DNA from: JAYOFM01 sp038117225
GTDB lineage: Bacteria > Pseudomonadota > Alphaproteobacteria > Rhodospirillales > Casp-alpha2
Length of the DNA stretch: 11,511 nucleotides
Assembly (NCBI GenBank): GCA_038117225.1
Contig: JAYOFM010000112.1
Span: forward strand, 1 to 11,511
Reading direction: 5' to 3'
Below, piece after piece: positions 1 to 7,689 of the stretch. The notes under the pieces are model-generated. The model was not told the origin of the DNA, made no database searches, and saw nothing but the letters and a program-made list of their open reading frames with translations. The translations under genes and the position numbers were made by a program. Positions within the stretch are counted from its first letter, which is position 1. Each line of letters starts with the position of its first letter.

Positions 1-179
1 TGAAGTATCGATTGCTGGTGCGGCTGGAGTTGGACGGCGAGCGGGTCGTTGCCGAGGAACGCATGCTCGACGACCTGGGCGAGCGCATCCGCGATGTCCG
101 CCAGGGTCCGGACGGTTTGATCTATTTGCTCACCGACAACGACCCTGGCCGGGTCTTGCGGCTGGAGCCGGCAACCTGA
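1..179 (+). CDS. PQQ-dependent sugar dehydrogenase, C-terminal fragment
   Basis: Only the last 58 codons are present; the reading frame is open from the window edge to the TGA at 177-179. The fragment contains LGERIRDVRQGPDG followed by LIYLLTDNDPGRVLRL. This is the closing beta-propeller blade of the glucose/sorbosone dehydrogenase (GSDH, YliI/Asd-type soluble aldose dehydrogenase) family. Members oxidise the C1 hydroxyl of aldoses with PQQ in the periplasm. The catalytic His/Arg and the PQQ and calcium ligands lie upstream of the window, so activity cannot be judged here. The next gene on the same strand starts 79 bases later. Confidence 0.8.
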   Translation, partial: KYRLLVRLELDGERVVAEERMLDDLGERIRDVRQGPDGLIYLLTDNDPGRVLRLEPAT

Positions 180-190
180 CCTCACGTCGT

Positions 191-219
191 TTGCATTAGG
201 ATAATCGAATATTCATAGT
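191..219 (+). promoter_or_regulatory. weak candidate promoter for the giant repeat protein
   Basis: The 79-base gap after the sugar dehydrogenase has a locally AT-rich patch. TTGCAT at 191-196 and CATAGT at 214-219 are separated by 17 bases, matching the sigma70 consensus at 3/6 and 4/6 positions. There is no clear terminator hairpin with a T run between the two genes, so read-through from the upstream gene is equally possible. Confidence 0.22.
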
Positions 220-246
220 GGATCGGCGGGCGCCGTGCCCAAGGTC

Positions 247-252
247 AGGAGA
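247..252 (+). promoter_or_regulatory. ribosome binding site that fixes the start of the giant protein
   Basis: AGGAGA lies 6 bases before the ATG at 259. The in-frame GTG at 235 lies upstream of this site and has no comparable Shine-Dalgarno sequence. Starting at 259 also leaves a signal peptide of normal size. Both points favour 259 as the true start. Confidence 0.75.
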
Positions 253-258
253 ATTCAC

Positions 259-3200
259 ATGCCACGACTACCAATGCGTATGAACGCCAAGCACGGGCGC
301 TCGGTCTTTTTCGTGGCTGCACTAACGATCCTTGCCCTGTTGCCCGTCGCGGCCGGGGCGCAGGCGCCGGTCAGTCTGGAAAGCCTTGCCGGGTGGAATG
401 CTCCCGGGCTGGGTGGGCTTCAGGTGTCGGGGGTAAAGAAGGATGCGCTGTCATTCAGCGGTACTCTGCCGCCGGTTGCCGGCGGCCGGGTCAAGCCCCG
501 GGTGTTCGGCTTCAAATCGGTCGCGCAAAAGACCTTCAACATCGGCCTGGTGATCGACGGATTTCACCTCGGCGATTTCTCCAACGCGGTACACGGCACG
601 CCGCTCGATAACCTGATGTTCCAGTCCATGACCCTGCTGTCGGTGCCACAGCAGAATGCCGGGCAGCAGGTGGCGATCCCGAGCGCCTTACAGGGCATCC
701 TCGGCAAGGCCCCGCTGAAACTGCCCAAGGGCGTACAGATCGATGCCAAGGCCAAGTTGATCGGCGCGGCGGCGAAGCTGCTCGGCGCCTTCGGCCTGCG
801 TGCCGATGTGACTAAGGTCGGCGGCTCGCTCGATCCCTCCATCTTTTCGGGTGGCCTCAATTCCGCCGCCGCCAAGAAGGCGTTCCTAGACCAGCTTGAC
901 CTGACGCTGCCGCTGCCGGCGCTCAATCCCAAGTGGCGGCCCGGCTTTATTGGTTTCGGTGCGTCGTCGATCAGCATCAAGGGCACGGACGGCGCCGTCG
1001 CCATGGGCCTGGAAACGTCGATGACGTTGGCGGCCGGCCAGTCGCTCACGTTTGATCCGGTGACCGCGACCTACGACGCCGCCAAGAATGTTCTCGCCCT
1101 CGACGGCAAACCGGCGAAGAGCAGTCCGCCGCTCAAACTGCCGCTCAGCGGCGCGGCGCCGAGCGATCTCGCGTTCTCGGGCCGGCTCGACACCAAGACG
1201 TCGACCTACGCCATTACCGGCAAGGTCAATTTCGGGGGAAAGGTGCACGATTTCGAGGCGACGCTCACCGGCAAGCAGCAGGCGAGCTATGCGATTACGC
1301 TGAAGGGAGCATTCAGTCTCGCCGATCTGGGGCTGCCCGGCGTCCCGGGGCTCGATCACATTACGCTGAATGACCCGACGCTGTCGCCGGGCCTGTTTTC
1401 GGGCACCGCCAAAATTGGTCACGCGACGGCCAAGGTTGTGGCGTTCAAGCCGGCGGGCCGTGAGAAGTATACCGTCGCCGTGCTGCATGACAGTCTGGCG
1501 TTGTCCGATTACGTCTCCGCCGTGCGCGGCACGCCGCTGGATGATCTGCGCCTCACCAAGACCGCGTTTCTGATCGTGCCGAAGGAAAATGCCGGGATCA
1601 GCATGGCGTTGCCCGGTCTGGTCGCCGGTTATGCCGGGGCGACGGCGCTGACGCTGCCCGCCGGTGTCAATATTCAGGCGGTGACCCAGGTCATCGGCAC
1701 GGCGGGGACATTGTTGCGCTCGCTGCGGTTGCCGACCAAGGGCCTGCCCCTCGGCGGTGCCTTCGATCCCAGTATCTTCGCCAGCCCATCGTCGCTCGGC
1801 CAGACGTTCCTCGCCAATCTGGACCTGAAAATACCCCTCGGCGCGTTGTCGATCCCGGGCATGCCAAGGGCCTTGCAGCTTTCCGAGGCGGTGCTTCGGA
1901 TCAAGGGTGCCAAGGATGGAATCGACGGTACGCTGACATCGCCGGCCCGGCTGACGTTTTCCGGCAAGACCTTCCCTTTCGACCAGGCGACCATCGCCAT
2001 CAGTCAGCACGGCGGCGCCAAGACCTATGAGATCGCCGCCACGTCCACCGCCACATGGCCGCGCGCGCTGGGCATCGCCAGCATGGACCTGCGCGATATC
2101 GGCTTCGACGTGAAATTCGGCGCGGTCAAGCAACTGGCGCTGACCAGCATCGTCGATCTCGGCGCGAAGAAGAACCTGGGGGTTCGGGTCAACGCCGTCG
2201 CCGGCAAGGGCGGCGCGGTCGACTATTCCATCGCCCTCAAGGGGAGCTTCAAACCGACAGATATCGGCCTGCCGGCGATCCCCGGTTTCGATAGCCTCAC
2301 CTTGACCGACCCAACCCTGTCGCCCGGATATTTCGAGGGCGGCATAAAGATCGCCAACGTCGGTGCCACGCTGGTGGCGTTCACGCCGCCGGGGCGTCGG
2401 CAGCCCGTTGTCGCGCTGCTGCACGATGAACTGGCGCTATCGACCTATGTCCCGGCGGTTCGTGGCACGCCGTTGGACGATCTGCGCCTCGCCAAGACGG
2501 CCTTCCTGATCGCGCCCACGGCCGATGCCGGTCATATCGCCTCGCTGCCGGCGTCGGTGGCCGGCTATGTCGGCGCGACGAACATCACACTGAAGCCCGG
2601 GGTCAATATCAAAGCCATCACGGCGGTGGTCGGCAAGACGGCTGAGTTACTGACGCAATTCCGCCTGCCGACCCAGGGTCTGCCGCTGTCCGGTGGTTTT
2701 GATCGCAGCATCTTTCAACGGTCCAGTTCGCTGGCGAAGGAATTCCTCGCCAATCTGGATCTGTCTATCCCGATCGGCGCGATCAATATTTCCGGACTGC
2801 CCGGCCATGTGCAATTGGCAGAGGCGTCCTTGCATCTCAAGGGTTTCGAGGACGGCATCCGCGCGCAACTGACCTCATCGGCGCGTGTCACCAATGACGG
2901 TAAGGTATTCAATTTTACCGAGGCGTTGATCGGCGTCACCGACAAGGCCGGCGCCAAGACAGTGGAAATTGCCGCTACCTCAACCGCGTCGTGGGCGCGC
3001 CCGTTGGGCATTCACTGGCTGACCGTTCGCGACCTCGGTTTCGATGTCAAAATGGGCGCGGAGAAGGAACTGGCGCTGACCGGGGTGACCACGCTCGGCG
3101 ATATCAAGGACCTGACCGTGAAGGTCGATGTCAGTGCCTCCGGCGGTTCGGTCGGCGGTGGCATCGAACTGCTGGGCGCCGATATCCCGCTGAGCGATTT

Positions 3201-5691
3201 GCCCGGCCTCAATCGGCTGCCCAATGCCAGCAAGTTCGCGTTGCGCGATGTGGTTCTTTCAACCAACGAAATAGCCGGCACCAGCGTGACCAAGGACATC
3301 AAGGCGCTCAACGGATTGCGCACGGTGGTATTCAAAGTGGACGGCGGCTGGAACCTGGCGATGTTCCGCGACACCTTGAAGCTGACCGATCTGGTGAAGC
3401 TCCAGGGGCCGGCCGCCGCCGCGCTCAAGAACGTCGCCCTCGCCGAGGCCGCCATTGTTCTCAGCGGCGACAAGATCGACGCCGCCGTCACCGATCTGCC
3501 GCCGGCCGCCCGCTCCGCCATGGAGAAGATTTATGGCGCGTCGACGGGCCATCTGCATCTCGCCGGCGGTCTCAACATGGTGACCGCCATCGATCCGGCC
3601 GTGTTCGGAGCGGGGCTGGCGGCGCTCAGCGGTCAGGCCGGCAAGCCGATCGCCTTTTCTGGCGGCTTCGGTGGGCTGTTCGGCGGCCCGCCGTCGCTCA
3701 ACATCGCCGCCGATATCCCGAACATCTCCATGCCGCCGGCGCTCAAGTTCCTGCAATTGCCGCGTAATTTTCAGTCGTCATTATTCATCAGCGTAGAACC
3801 GGACAAGACAGATTTCGGCGTCCAGATCGCGACCGAGGTCGATATTCATACCAAGCACCGGGTCATCCCATTCGACCTGACCATCGACTTCGAGGCGGAC
3901 AGCACCGGCGGACTGGCCATCGATCTGCAAGGGAAAACGGACAAGGCTTGGCCGGATGCGCTCGGCATCAAGGGCTTCACGCTTGATCCGGGAACCCGCA
4001 TGGAGATCAAGGCCTCGGTCACCTCCGAGATCGACATCACGTTTGTCGGCAAGTCGCATATCGGCACCCGCGAGGTCGACGTGACGGCGGCGGTCGGCGT
4101 GATTGACGGCGTCATCGACAAGGGCGCGTTCGAGGGCAAACTGTCGGAGCTCGATTTCAGCGACTTTGTCATCATGGCCAACAATGTCGCCCGCGCCACC
4201 GGCGGTAAGCCGACGGATCCCAAGAAGGCCGCCAAGGTCAAGTTCACGGGCCTCGACCTCGCCATTGCCTCGCCCGGCGTTGATGTGCCGGAGATGAAGC
4301 TCGTCGGTGGGGGCATGCGTTTCGCGGGGGATGTCTGGTATCTCTACAAAGACTCAGCATTGGGAAGTTTCTCGGCGCAGATTGATGCCACCGGCCTCGC
4401 TGTTGCCGGTAAACTGCATGACTTCAAGGCCGGTCCCGTCGCCATGAAGAACACATCGCTGGATGCCGGGTTTAAATTTCACCCGCCGGAACTGCCGCAT
4501 TTTGATATCAAGGGCGACATCAACCTGTTCAAGGCCGAGTTGGCCGGCGAGCTGGGAGTCAGCCCCAACGGCATGCTGTTCCACACGCTGTTCGACGATG
4601 GTCCGTTGATTAAGTTCGACCTTAAGGCACAGGTGATCACGCCGAAGCTTTCATTCTCGCCGGCGGAACTGGCCAAGTTCGACATGTCGGTCCGCGCTGA
4701 ACTGCAATCGGACATTCCCAAGTGGTTGCGCACCGACGGCAAGAAATTCGTCGCCAGCGCGTTCAACGGCATGACCCGTGACCTGCAGGCCATGATCGAC
4801 GCGGTCGACGCGGCGCAGAAGAAGGTCGATGACTTGGACAAGACCATCGCCAACGCCCGCGCCCAGGTGAAAAGGGAACGCGCGTCGGCGGCCAACGCGC
4901 TCAATGCGGCGCAGAGGAAAGTCGATGGTCTCAACAGCACCATCAACTCTCTCGACCGCGGCATCTCCTCGGACAGATCACACATCCACACCTGCAACTA
5001 TAAAAAGCGGATCTGTACCTGGTATGACGTGATCAAGCGCAAATGTACCTCGCACAAGAGCGTCTGGGACCCCGGCAGGAACGCATCGTGCGCCAAGACC
5101 AATATCACCTACGGCGCCCGCGTCGCCGCCAAGGAGACCTCGAAGAAGGCGGCGCAGGTTTCGCTTGCCGCCGCCGAGAAATTGCTGGAAGGCATCAAGA
5201 AGGGCGAACAGACGGACACCACCGATCTCGATCCCCGCGTCGCCGTGCCGTTGGGCGAACGGGCGACCGCAACCGCGGCCCTCAACCTGGCCAAGGAAGC
5301 GGCCAAGGGCGCCAAGGCGGCAACCCAACAGGTCAAGGCGGCACTCGATATTTTCGCTAAGTACAATCTGTTCGTGCTCAAGGAAGGTCTGATTCAGGGT
5401 AGCCTGCACAATCTGGCCACCGGCATCCCCGCGGTGGCGGCGGTGACCTACGAGATCGCCGGCAAAAGCCACACCGCCGGGCTTGCTTTCAGTGCCACCG
5501 ACCCAGGCTTTACCGGCGCTCAGTTCGAGGGCATCGCCCTATTCGTTGCCATGAAGATTGTCGAGGGCCTGGGTGACGGCAAGGGCAGCAATGCCGCCCT
5601 GTTACAGCTTCTGCATGGCGCCTACGAAAAGAAACACGATCAGGTCGAGGCGGAACGTCAGAAGGCGCTGAAGGCCAACGGGTTGGGCTAA
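259..5691 (+). CDS. giant exported repeat protein (1810 aa), function unknown
   Basis: I do not recognise this family. Residues 1-36 form a signal peptide: Arg/Lys-rich start, hydrophobic core FFVAALTILALLPVA, and a cleavage-type AGAQA. Four degenerate tandem units follow (about 40-357, 358-669, 670-979, 980-1290). Recurring motifs are [HR]GTPLD[ND]L, D[PR]SIF and W-x3-LGI-x2-(M/L/F). The units are dominated by alternating hydrophobic residues, which suggests beta structure. A further beta-rich stretch (about 1291-1500) has two cognate hydrophobic segments. Residues 1505-1653 form two Ala/Lys/Glu-rich helices around a cysteine-bearing loop, and a helical tail runs to the end. No second membrane segment, LPxTG signal or outer-membrane autotransporter barrel is evident, so a periplasmic or secreted location is inferred. 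The stop codon overlaps that of the convergent dehydrogenase gene. A structural or surface-layer, adhesive or lipid-handling role is conceivable, but nothing here proves one. Confidence 0.8.
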   Translation: MPRLPMRMNAKHGRSVFFVAALTILALLPVAAGAQAPVSLESLAGWNAPGLGGLQVSGVKKDALSFSGTLPPVAGGRVKPRVFGFKSVAQKTFNIGLVIDGFHLGDFSNAVHGTPLDNLMFQSMTLLSVPQQNAGQQVAIPSALQGILGKAPLKLPKGVQIDAKAKLIGAAAKLLGAFGLRADVTKVGGSLDPSIFSGGLNSAAAKKAFLDQLDLTLPLPALNPKWRPGFIGFGASSISIKGTDGAVAMGLETSMTLAAGQSLTFDPVTATYDAAKNVLALDGKPAKSSPPLKLPLSGAAPSDLAFSGRLDTKTSTYAITGKVNFGGKVHDFEATLTGKQQASYAITLKGAFSLADLGLPGVPGLDHITLNDPTLSPGLFSGTAKIGHATAKVVAFKPAGREKYTVAVLHDSLALSDYVSAVRGTPLDDLRLTKTAFLIVPKENAGISMALPGLVAGYAGATALTLPAGVNIQAVTQVIGTAGTLLRSLRLPTKGLPLGGAFDPSIFASPSSLGQTFLANLDLKIPLGALSIPGMPRALQLSEAVLRIKGAKDGIDGTLTSPARLTFSGKTFPFDQATIAISQHGGAKTYEIAATSTATWPRALGIASMDLRDIGFDVKFGAVKQLALTSIVDLGAKKNLGVRVNAVAGKGGAVDYSIALKGSFKPTDIGLPAIPGFDSLTLTDPTLSPGYFEGGIKIANVGATLVAFTPPGRRQPVVALLHDELALSTYVPAVRGTPLDDLRLAKTAFLIAPTADAGHIASLPASVAGYVGATNITLKPGVNIKAITAVVGKTAELLTQFRLPTQGLPLSGGFDRSIFQRSSSLAKEFLANLDLSIPIGAINISGLPGHVQLAEASLHLKGFEDGIRAQLTSSARVTNDGKVFNFTEALIGVTDKAGAKTVEIAATSTASWARPLGIHWLTVRDLGFDVKMGAEKELALTGVTTLGDIKDLTVKVDVSASGGSVGGGIELLGADIPLSDLPGLNRLPNASKFALRDVVLSTNEIAGTSVTKDIKALNGLRTVVFKVDGGWNLAMFRDTLKLTDLVKLQGPAAAALKNVALAEAAIVLSGDKIDAAVTDLPPAARSAMEKIYGASTGHLHLAGGLNMVTAIDPAVFGAGLAALSGQAGKPIAFSGGFGGLFGGPPSLNIAADIPNISMPPALKFLQLPRNFQSSLFISVEPDKTDFGVQIATEVDIHTKHRVIPFDLTIDFEADSTGGLAIDLQGKTDKAWPDALGIKGFTLDPGTRMEIKASVTSEIDITFVGKSHIGTREVDVTAAVGVIDGVIDKGAFEGKLSELDFSDFVIMANNVARATGGKPTDPKKAAKVKFTGLDLAIASPGVDVPEMKLVGGGMRFAGDVWYLYKDSALGSFSAQIDATGLAVAGKLHDFKAGPVAMKNTSLDAGFKFHPPELPHFDIKGDINLFKAELAGELGVSPNGMLFHTLFDDGPLIKFDLKAQVITPKLSFSPAELAKFDMSVRAELQSDIPKWLRTDGKKFVASAFNGMTRDLQAMIDAVDAAQKKVDDLDKTIANARAQVKRERASAANALNAAQRKVDGLNSTINSLDRGISSDRSHIHTCNYKKRICTWYDVIKRKCTSHKSVWDPGRNASCAKTNITYGARVAAKETSKKAAQVSLAAAEKLLEGIKKGEQTDTTDLDPRVAVPLGERATATAALNLAKEAAKGAKAATQQVKAALDIFAKYNLFVLKEGLIQGSLHNLATGIPAVAAVTYEIAGKSHTAGLAFSATDPGFTGAQFEGIALFVAMKIVEGLGDGKGSNAALLQLLHGAYEKKHDQVEAERQKALKANGLG
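376..4128 (+). repeat. four tandem protein repeats of about 311-319 residues
   Basis: Landmarks recur at a constant period. The [HR]GTPLD motif starts at bases 592, 1525 and 2461 (residues 112, 423, 735), and a degenerate version (QGPAAALKN-like) is at 3403 (residue 1049). The D[PR]SIF motif follows 80 residues later each time (bases 832, 1765, 2701) and 63 residues later in unit 4 (DPAVF, 3592). The W-x3-LGI motif is at 2056, 2992 and 3949; unit 1 lacks it. Approximate units are 376-1329, 1330-2265, 2266-3195 and 3196-4128. By eye, units 2 and 3 are most alike, unit 1 is intermediate and unit 4 is most diverged. Intragenic duplication followed by divergence is the simple explanation. Confidence 0.85.
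4771..5217 (+). other. helical hairpin with a four-cysteine loop (within the giant protein)
   Basis: Residues 1505-1575 and about 1615-1653 are rich in Ala, Lys, Glu, Gln and Asp with heptad-like hydrophobic spacing, as expected for two antiparallel helices. Between them lies a loop with cysteines at residues 1579, 1586, 1596 and 1611, a C-x6-C-x9-C-x14-C pattern with several Lys, Arg, Trp and Tyr residues. I see no other cysteine in the protein. In an exported protein two disulfides clamping the tip of a hairpin are likely. A metal site is an alternative, since His residues occur just before the first Cys and between the third and fourth. Confidence 0.6.
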
Positions 5692-6617
5692 CCGCCGAGT
5701 TCGTCTTCCACATAGGCACGGACCAGGGCGTCGATATCGGTGTCGCGATGGAAGCCCATGGCGTCGGCGCGCGGGGTTTCCATGCGGCCGGGCCAGGTGG
5801 CGACAATGGCCTCGATGGCCGGATCCCGTTCGAAGCTCACCAAAGAGGTGTCCCCGCCGGCGCGACCCAGGGCCGCCACCATGGCGTCCGGCGTTGTCGT
5901 CAGGCCGGGCACATTGAGCGACCGGTCATCGCCCCACGCCGCCGTTGGCGTGTCGAAGGCGTGCACCAATGCATCAACGGCGGCGCGCGGCGATGCCACC
6001 CACAATTCCAGGTCGCCGACGACCGGGCACACCGAGGCTTCGCCGTTCAAGGGTTCGCGGATAATGCCGCTGGCGAACGAACTGGCCGCCTTGTTGGGTT
6101 TGCCGGGGCGCACGGTGATGGTCGGCAGGCGCACGCAGCGACCGTCGATCGAGCCGCGCCGTGAATAGTCGGCCAGTAGTAACTCGCCGATGGCTTTCTC
6201 GATACCATAGGAATTGCGCGGCCGGTTGCCGGTGGTGTCGTCGACGGTGCCGACAATCGGGCCGAAAGCGGCGATGGAACTGGGGAAGACCAGCCGGGGC
6301 GGCGTCGCCTGTTCGCGGCAGCGTTCGAACAGCGCCCGCGTGGCGTCCACATTGACCGCCATGCCGAGGTCGAAATCGGTCTCCGCCTGCGCCGAAACGA
6401 CGGCGGCGAGATGAAATATGCCATCGACCGGCCCGGCGAAGGCGGCGTCGAGCCAGGCGCCGCCGGTGATGTCATCGACAACCACCGTAGCCCCCGCCGG
6501 CGGGGTTGCCGGCGCCACGTGGTCGACCAGAATTAGTGACATATCGTCCAGGGCCGCCAGCCGATCGGCAACACGGCCGCCGAGAAAGCCGGCACCGCCG
6601 GTGATGACAATTCTCAT
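5688..6617 (-). CDS. denD: NAD-dependent epimerase/dehydratase family, DenD-like (D-erythronate dehydrogenase)
   Basis: This 309-aa protein is a short-chain (extended SDR) enzyme of the cytoplasm. The Rossmann loop GGAGFLGG is at residues 7-14. The catalytic set is visible as SS at 113-114, Y137 and K141 (SYGIEKA). The stretch RLPTITVRPGKPN (163-175), followed by an ASSFASGIIREPL block, is characteristic of DenD. Members oxidise D-erythronate to 2-keto-D-erythronate with NAD+. The partner genes usually found with denD (an OtnK-type four-carbon acid sugar kinase, an OtnC-type aldolase/decarboxylase, an OtnI-type isomerase) are not in this window, so the true substrate could be a related sugar acid. 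The ATG lies 7 bases after the terB-like stop and has no good ribosome binding site, which suggests translational coupling. The TAG stop overlaps the stop of the convergent giant gene. Confidence 0.85.
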   Translation of the reverse strand: MRIVITGGAGFLGGRVADRLAALDDMSLILVDHVAPATPPAGATVVVDDITGGAWLDAAFAGPVDGIFHLAAVVSAQAETDFDLGMAVNVDATRALFERCREQATPPRLVFPSSIAAFGPIVGTVDDTTGNRPRNSYGIEKAIGELLLADYSRRGSIDGRCVRLPTITVRPGKPNKAASSFASGIIREPLNGEASVCPVVGDLELWVASPRAAVDALVHAFDTPTAAWGDDRSLNVPGLTTTPDAMVAALGRAGGDTSLVSFERDPAIEAIVATWPGRMETPRADAMGFHRDTDIDALVRAYVEDELGG

Positions 6618-6624
6618 GGCGTTA

Positions 6625-7107
6625 TTACGACACGTTGTCGGCGAGAAATTCGTCGATGGGCTTGTCGATGTAGAGCCCGCAGTCCGAGGGATCGATGCCG
6701 AAGCGCGAACAGAGGGTGACGATTTCGATCTGGTCGGTCAGGCTGGCCGCGCCGCTGGCTTCACTGACGGCGAGACAGATGCGCAGCAGCAACGCCGCCG
6801 ACTCGGCCTCGTGGGTCATCGGTTCGATGGCGGCGACCGCATGGGCGTGGCCCTGCGCCGGATTCTCCAAAATGGCATCGGTGAATTCGTTGAAGATGTC
6901 GACGCCTTCATGCGGGTCGAACACCCTCAGCGCGTCGAGGGTTTCGATGATCTGATCCAGCCGCACCCGCTCCGCCAGCGTCACCGGTCCGTCCGCCGCC
7001 GCGACCACGGCGCAGGCCGCCATCACCGCTTCCAGGAACGGCCGGTTGCGGTTGCGCGCCACCTGTTGGCGGTATTTGTTCGTCAATGTCGCCAGCACGC
7101 CGGCCAT
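6625..7107 (-). CDS. TerB-family protein (tellurite-resistance-type helical domain)
   Basis: The 160-aa all-helical cytoplasmic protein matches the TerB pattern along its length. A basic start is followed by NRPFLEAVMAACAVVAAADG (residues 21-40), which corresponds to the NKKFMEG...ASDG region of TerB. A central helix LRVFDPHEG (60-68) and a C-terminal GIDPSD motif (137-142) also match. TerB proteins carry acidic residues thought to bind metal; the first acidic loop (D39, E46) is present, but the symmetry-related second loop (SEASGAASLTD, 115-125) is degenerate. No terC, terD, terE or terZ gene is nearby, so tellurite resistance should not be assumed; stand-alone TerB proteins are common and mostly uncharacterised. 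It lies between the CBS gene (71-base gap) and denD (7-base gap), probably in one transcript. Confidence 0.8.
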   Translation of the reverse strand: MAGVLATLTNKYRQQVARNRNRPFLEAVMAACAVVAAADGPVTLAERVRLDQIIETLDALRVFDPHEGVDIFNEFTDAILENPAQGHAHAVAAIEPMTHEAESAALLLRICLAVSEASGAASLTDQIEIVTLCSRFGIDPSDCGLYIDKPIDEFLADNVS

Positions 7108-7117
7108 GGCGATCGGT

Positions 7118-7123
7118 CCCTCC
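7118..7123 (-). promoter_or_regulatory. ribosome binding site of the terB-like gene
   Basis: On the minus strand GGAGGG precedes the ATG at 7107 with a 10-base spacer. It is the strongest Shine-Dalgarno sequence in the CBS-terB-denD cluster and supports the 160-aa start. Confidence 0.6.
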
Positions 7124-7178
7124 GTTGATGATGATGCTCACATGGTAGCGTCGCACCGGGTACCAAACAACGGCGGGG

Positions 7179-7631
7179 CTATTCCTCGGGCGTGTCGATT
7201 TCGTTGACGAAGGCGACGAGAAGGCGCTGCGCCTCAGCTGGATCCGATGCGGAGGATAGGTGCCGCAGCACGTCGGTGGCGCTGATCAGGCCGACCAGTT
7301 CCTTACCGTCGGCGACCGGCATGTGGCGGAAATGTCCCGCGGTCATGGCGTCGAAGGCGTCGCGCATTGAATCATCCGGCGAGCAGGTCTTCACATCCTC
7401 GGTCATCGCCGCGCTGACCGGTGCCGCCACCGCCAGTTCCGGATCGTCGCCGAAGACGCGGATAATATCGCGTTCCGTGACGATGCCGACAATGGCGCCG
7501 CCCTTCTCGCGACAAACCAACGCACCGATGCGCCGCCTTGCCATCAACGCGGCGGCGATGGTCAACGGCTCGTCCGGCTCGACGCTGAGGACGTTGGCTC
7601 CCTTGGTCTCTAAGATATCTCGTATGGTCAT
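7179..7631 (-). CDS. tandem CBS-domain protein (150 aa)
   Basis: The whole protein is a CBS pair (Bateman module). CBS1 covers about residues 8-65 and ends with GIVTERD (49-55). CBS2 covers about 75-128 and ends with GLISATD (114-120). Both ends carry the G-(I/L)-(V/I)-(T/S)-x2-D signature that in this family contacts the ribose of bound AMP, ATP, NAD or SAM. There is no attached enzyme or transporter domain, so it probably acts as a free regulatory or nucleotide-sensing subunit in the cytoplasm; its partner cannot be named from sequence. The ATG at 7631 gives the usual family start (MTIRDIL) and is preceded only by a weak purine-rich stretch. It is likely the first gene of the CBS-terB-denD unit, with 71 bases to terB. 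A short related remnant lies just upstream on the same strand. Confidence 0.9.
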   Translation of the reverse strand: MTIRDILETKGANVLSVEPDEPLTIAAALMARRRIGALVCREKGGAIVGIVTERDIIRVFGDDPELAVAAPVSAAMTEDVKTCSPDDSMRDAFDAMTAGHFRHMPVADGKELVGLISATDVLRHLSSASDPAEAQRLLVAFVNEIDTPEE

Positions 7632-7689
7632 GTGACTTACTTAGCCGACCCCGGACGCCATGGGAAGTCCCGCGATCAAGTTCCGTCAA

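Noticed and set aside
235..258. GTG start for the giant protein at 235 (1818 aa)
   Set aside because: The AGGAGA site lies downstream of it and serves the ATG at 259; the extra eight residues only add a charged extension before the signal peptide.
886..2424. 512-aa open frame on the minus strand
   Set aside because: It is antisense to the repeat units of the giant protein, with Arg/Gly/Gln-rich composition typical of shadow frames in GC-rich genes and no recognisable domain.
376..4700. AsmA/TamB-like lipid-transfer protein
   Set aside because: The alternating hydrophobic pattern is compatible, but there is no N-terminal anchor retained after signal cleavage and no recognisable AsmA or TamB motif; kept only as a hypothesis to test.
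6625..7107. Tellurite-resistance operon
   Set aside because: Only a TerB-like gene is present; terC, terD, terE and terZ are absent from the window.
6418..7128. 236-aa plus-strand open frame
   Set aside because: It runs antisense across the denD-like and terB-like genes, both of which match known families; composition is that of a shadow frame.
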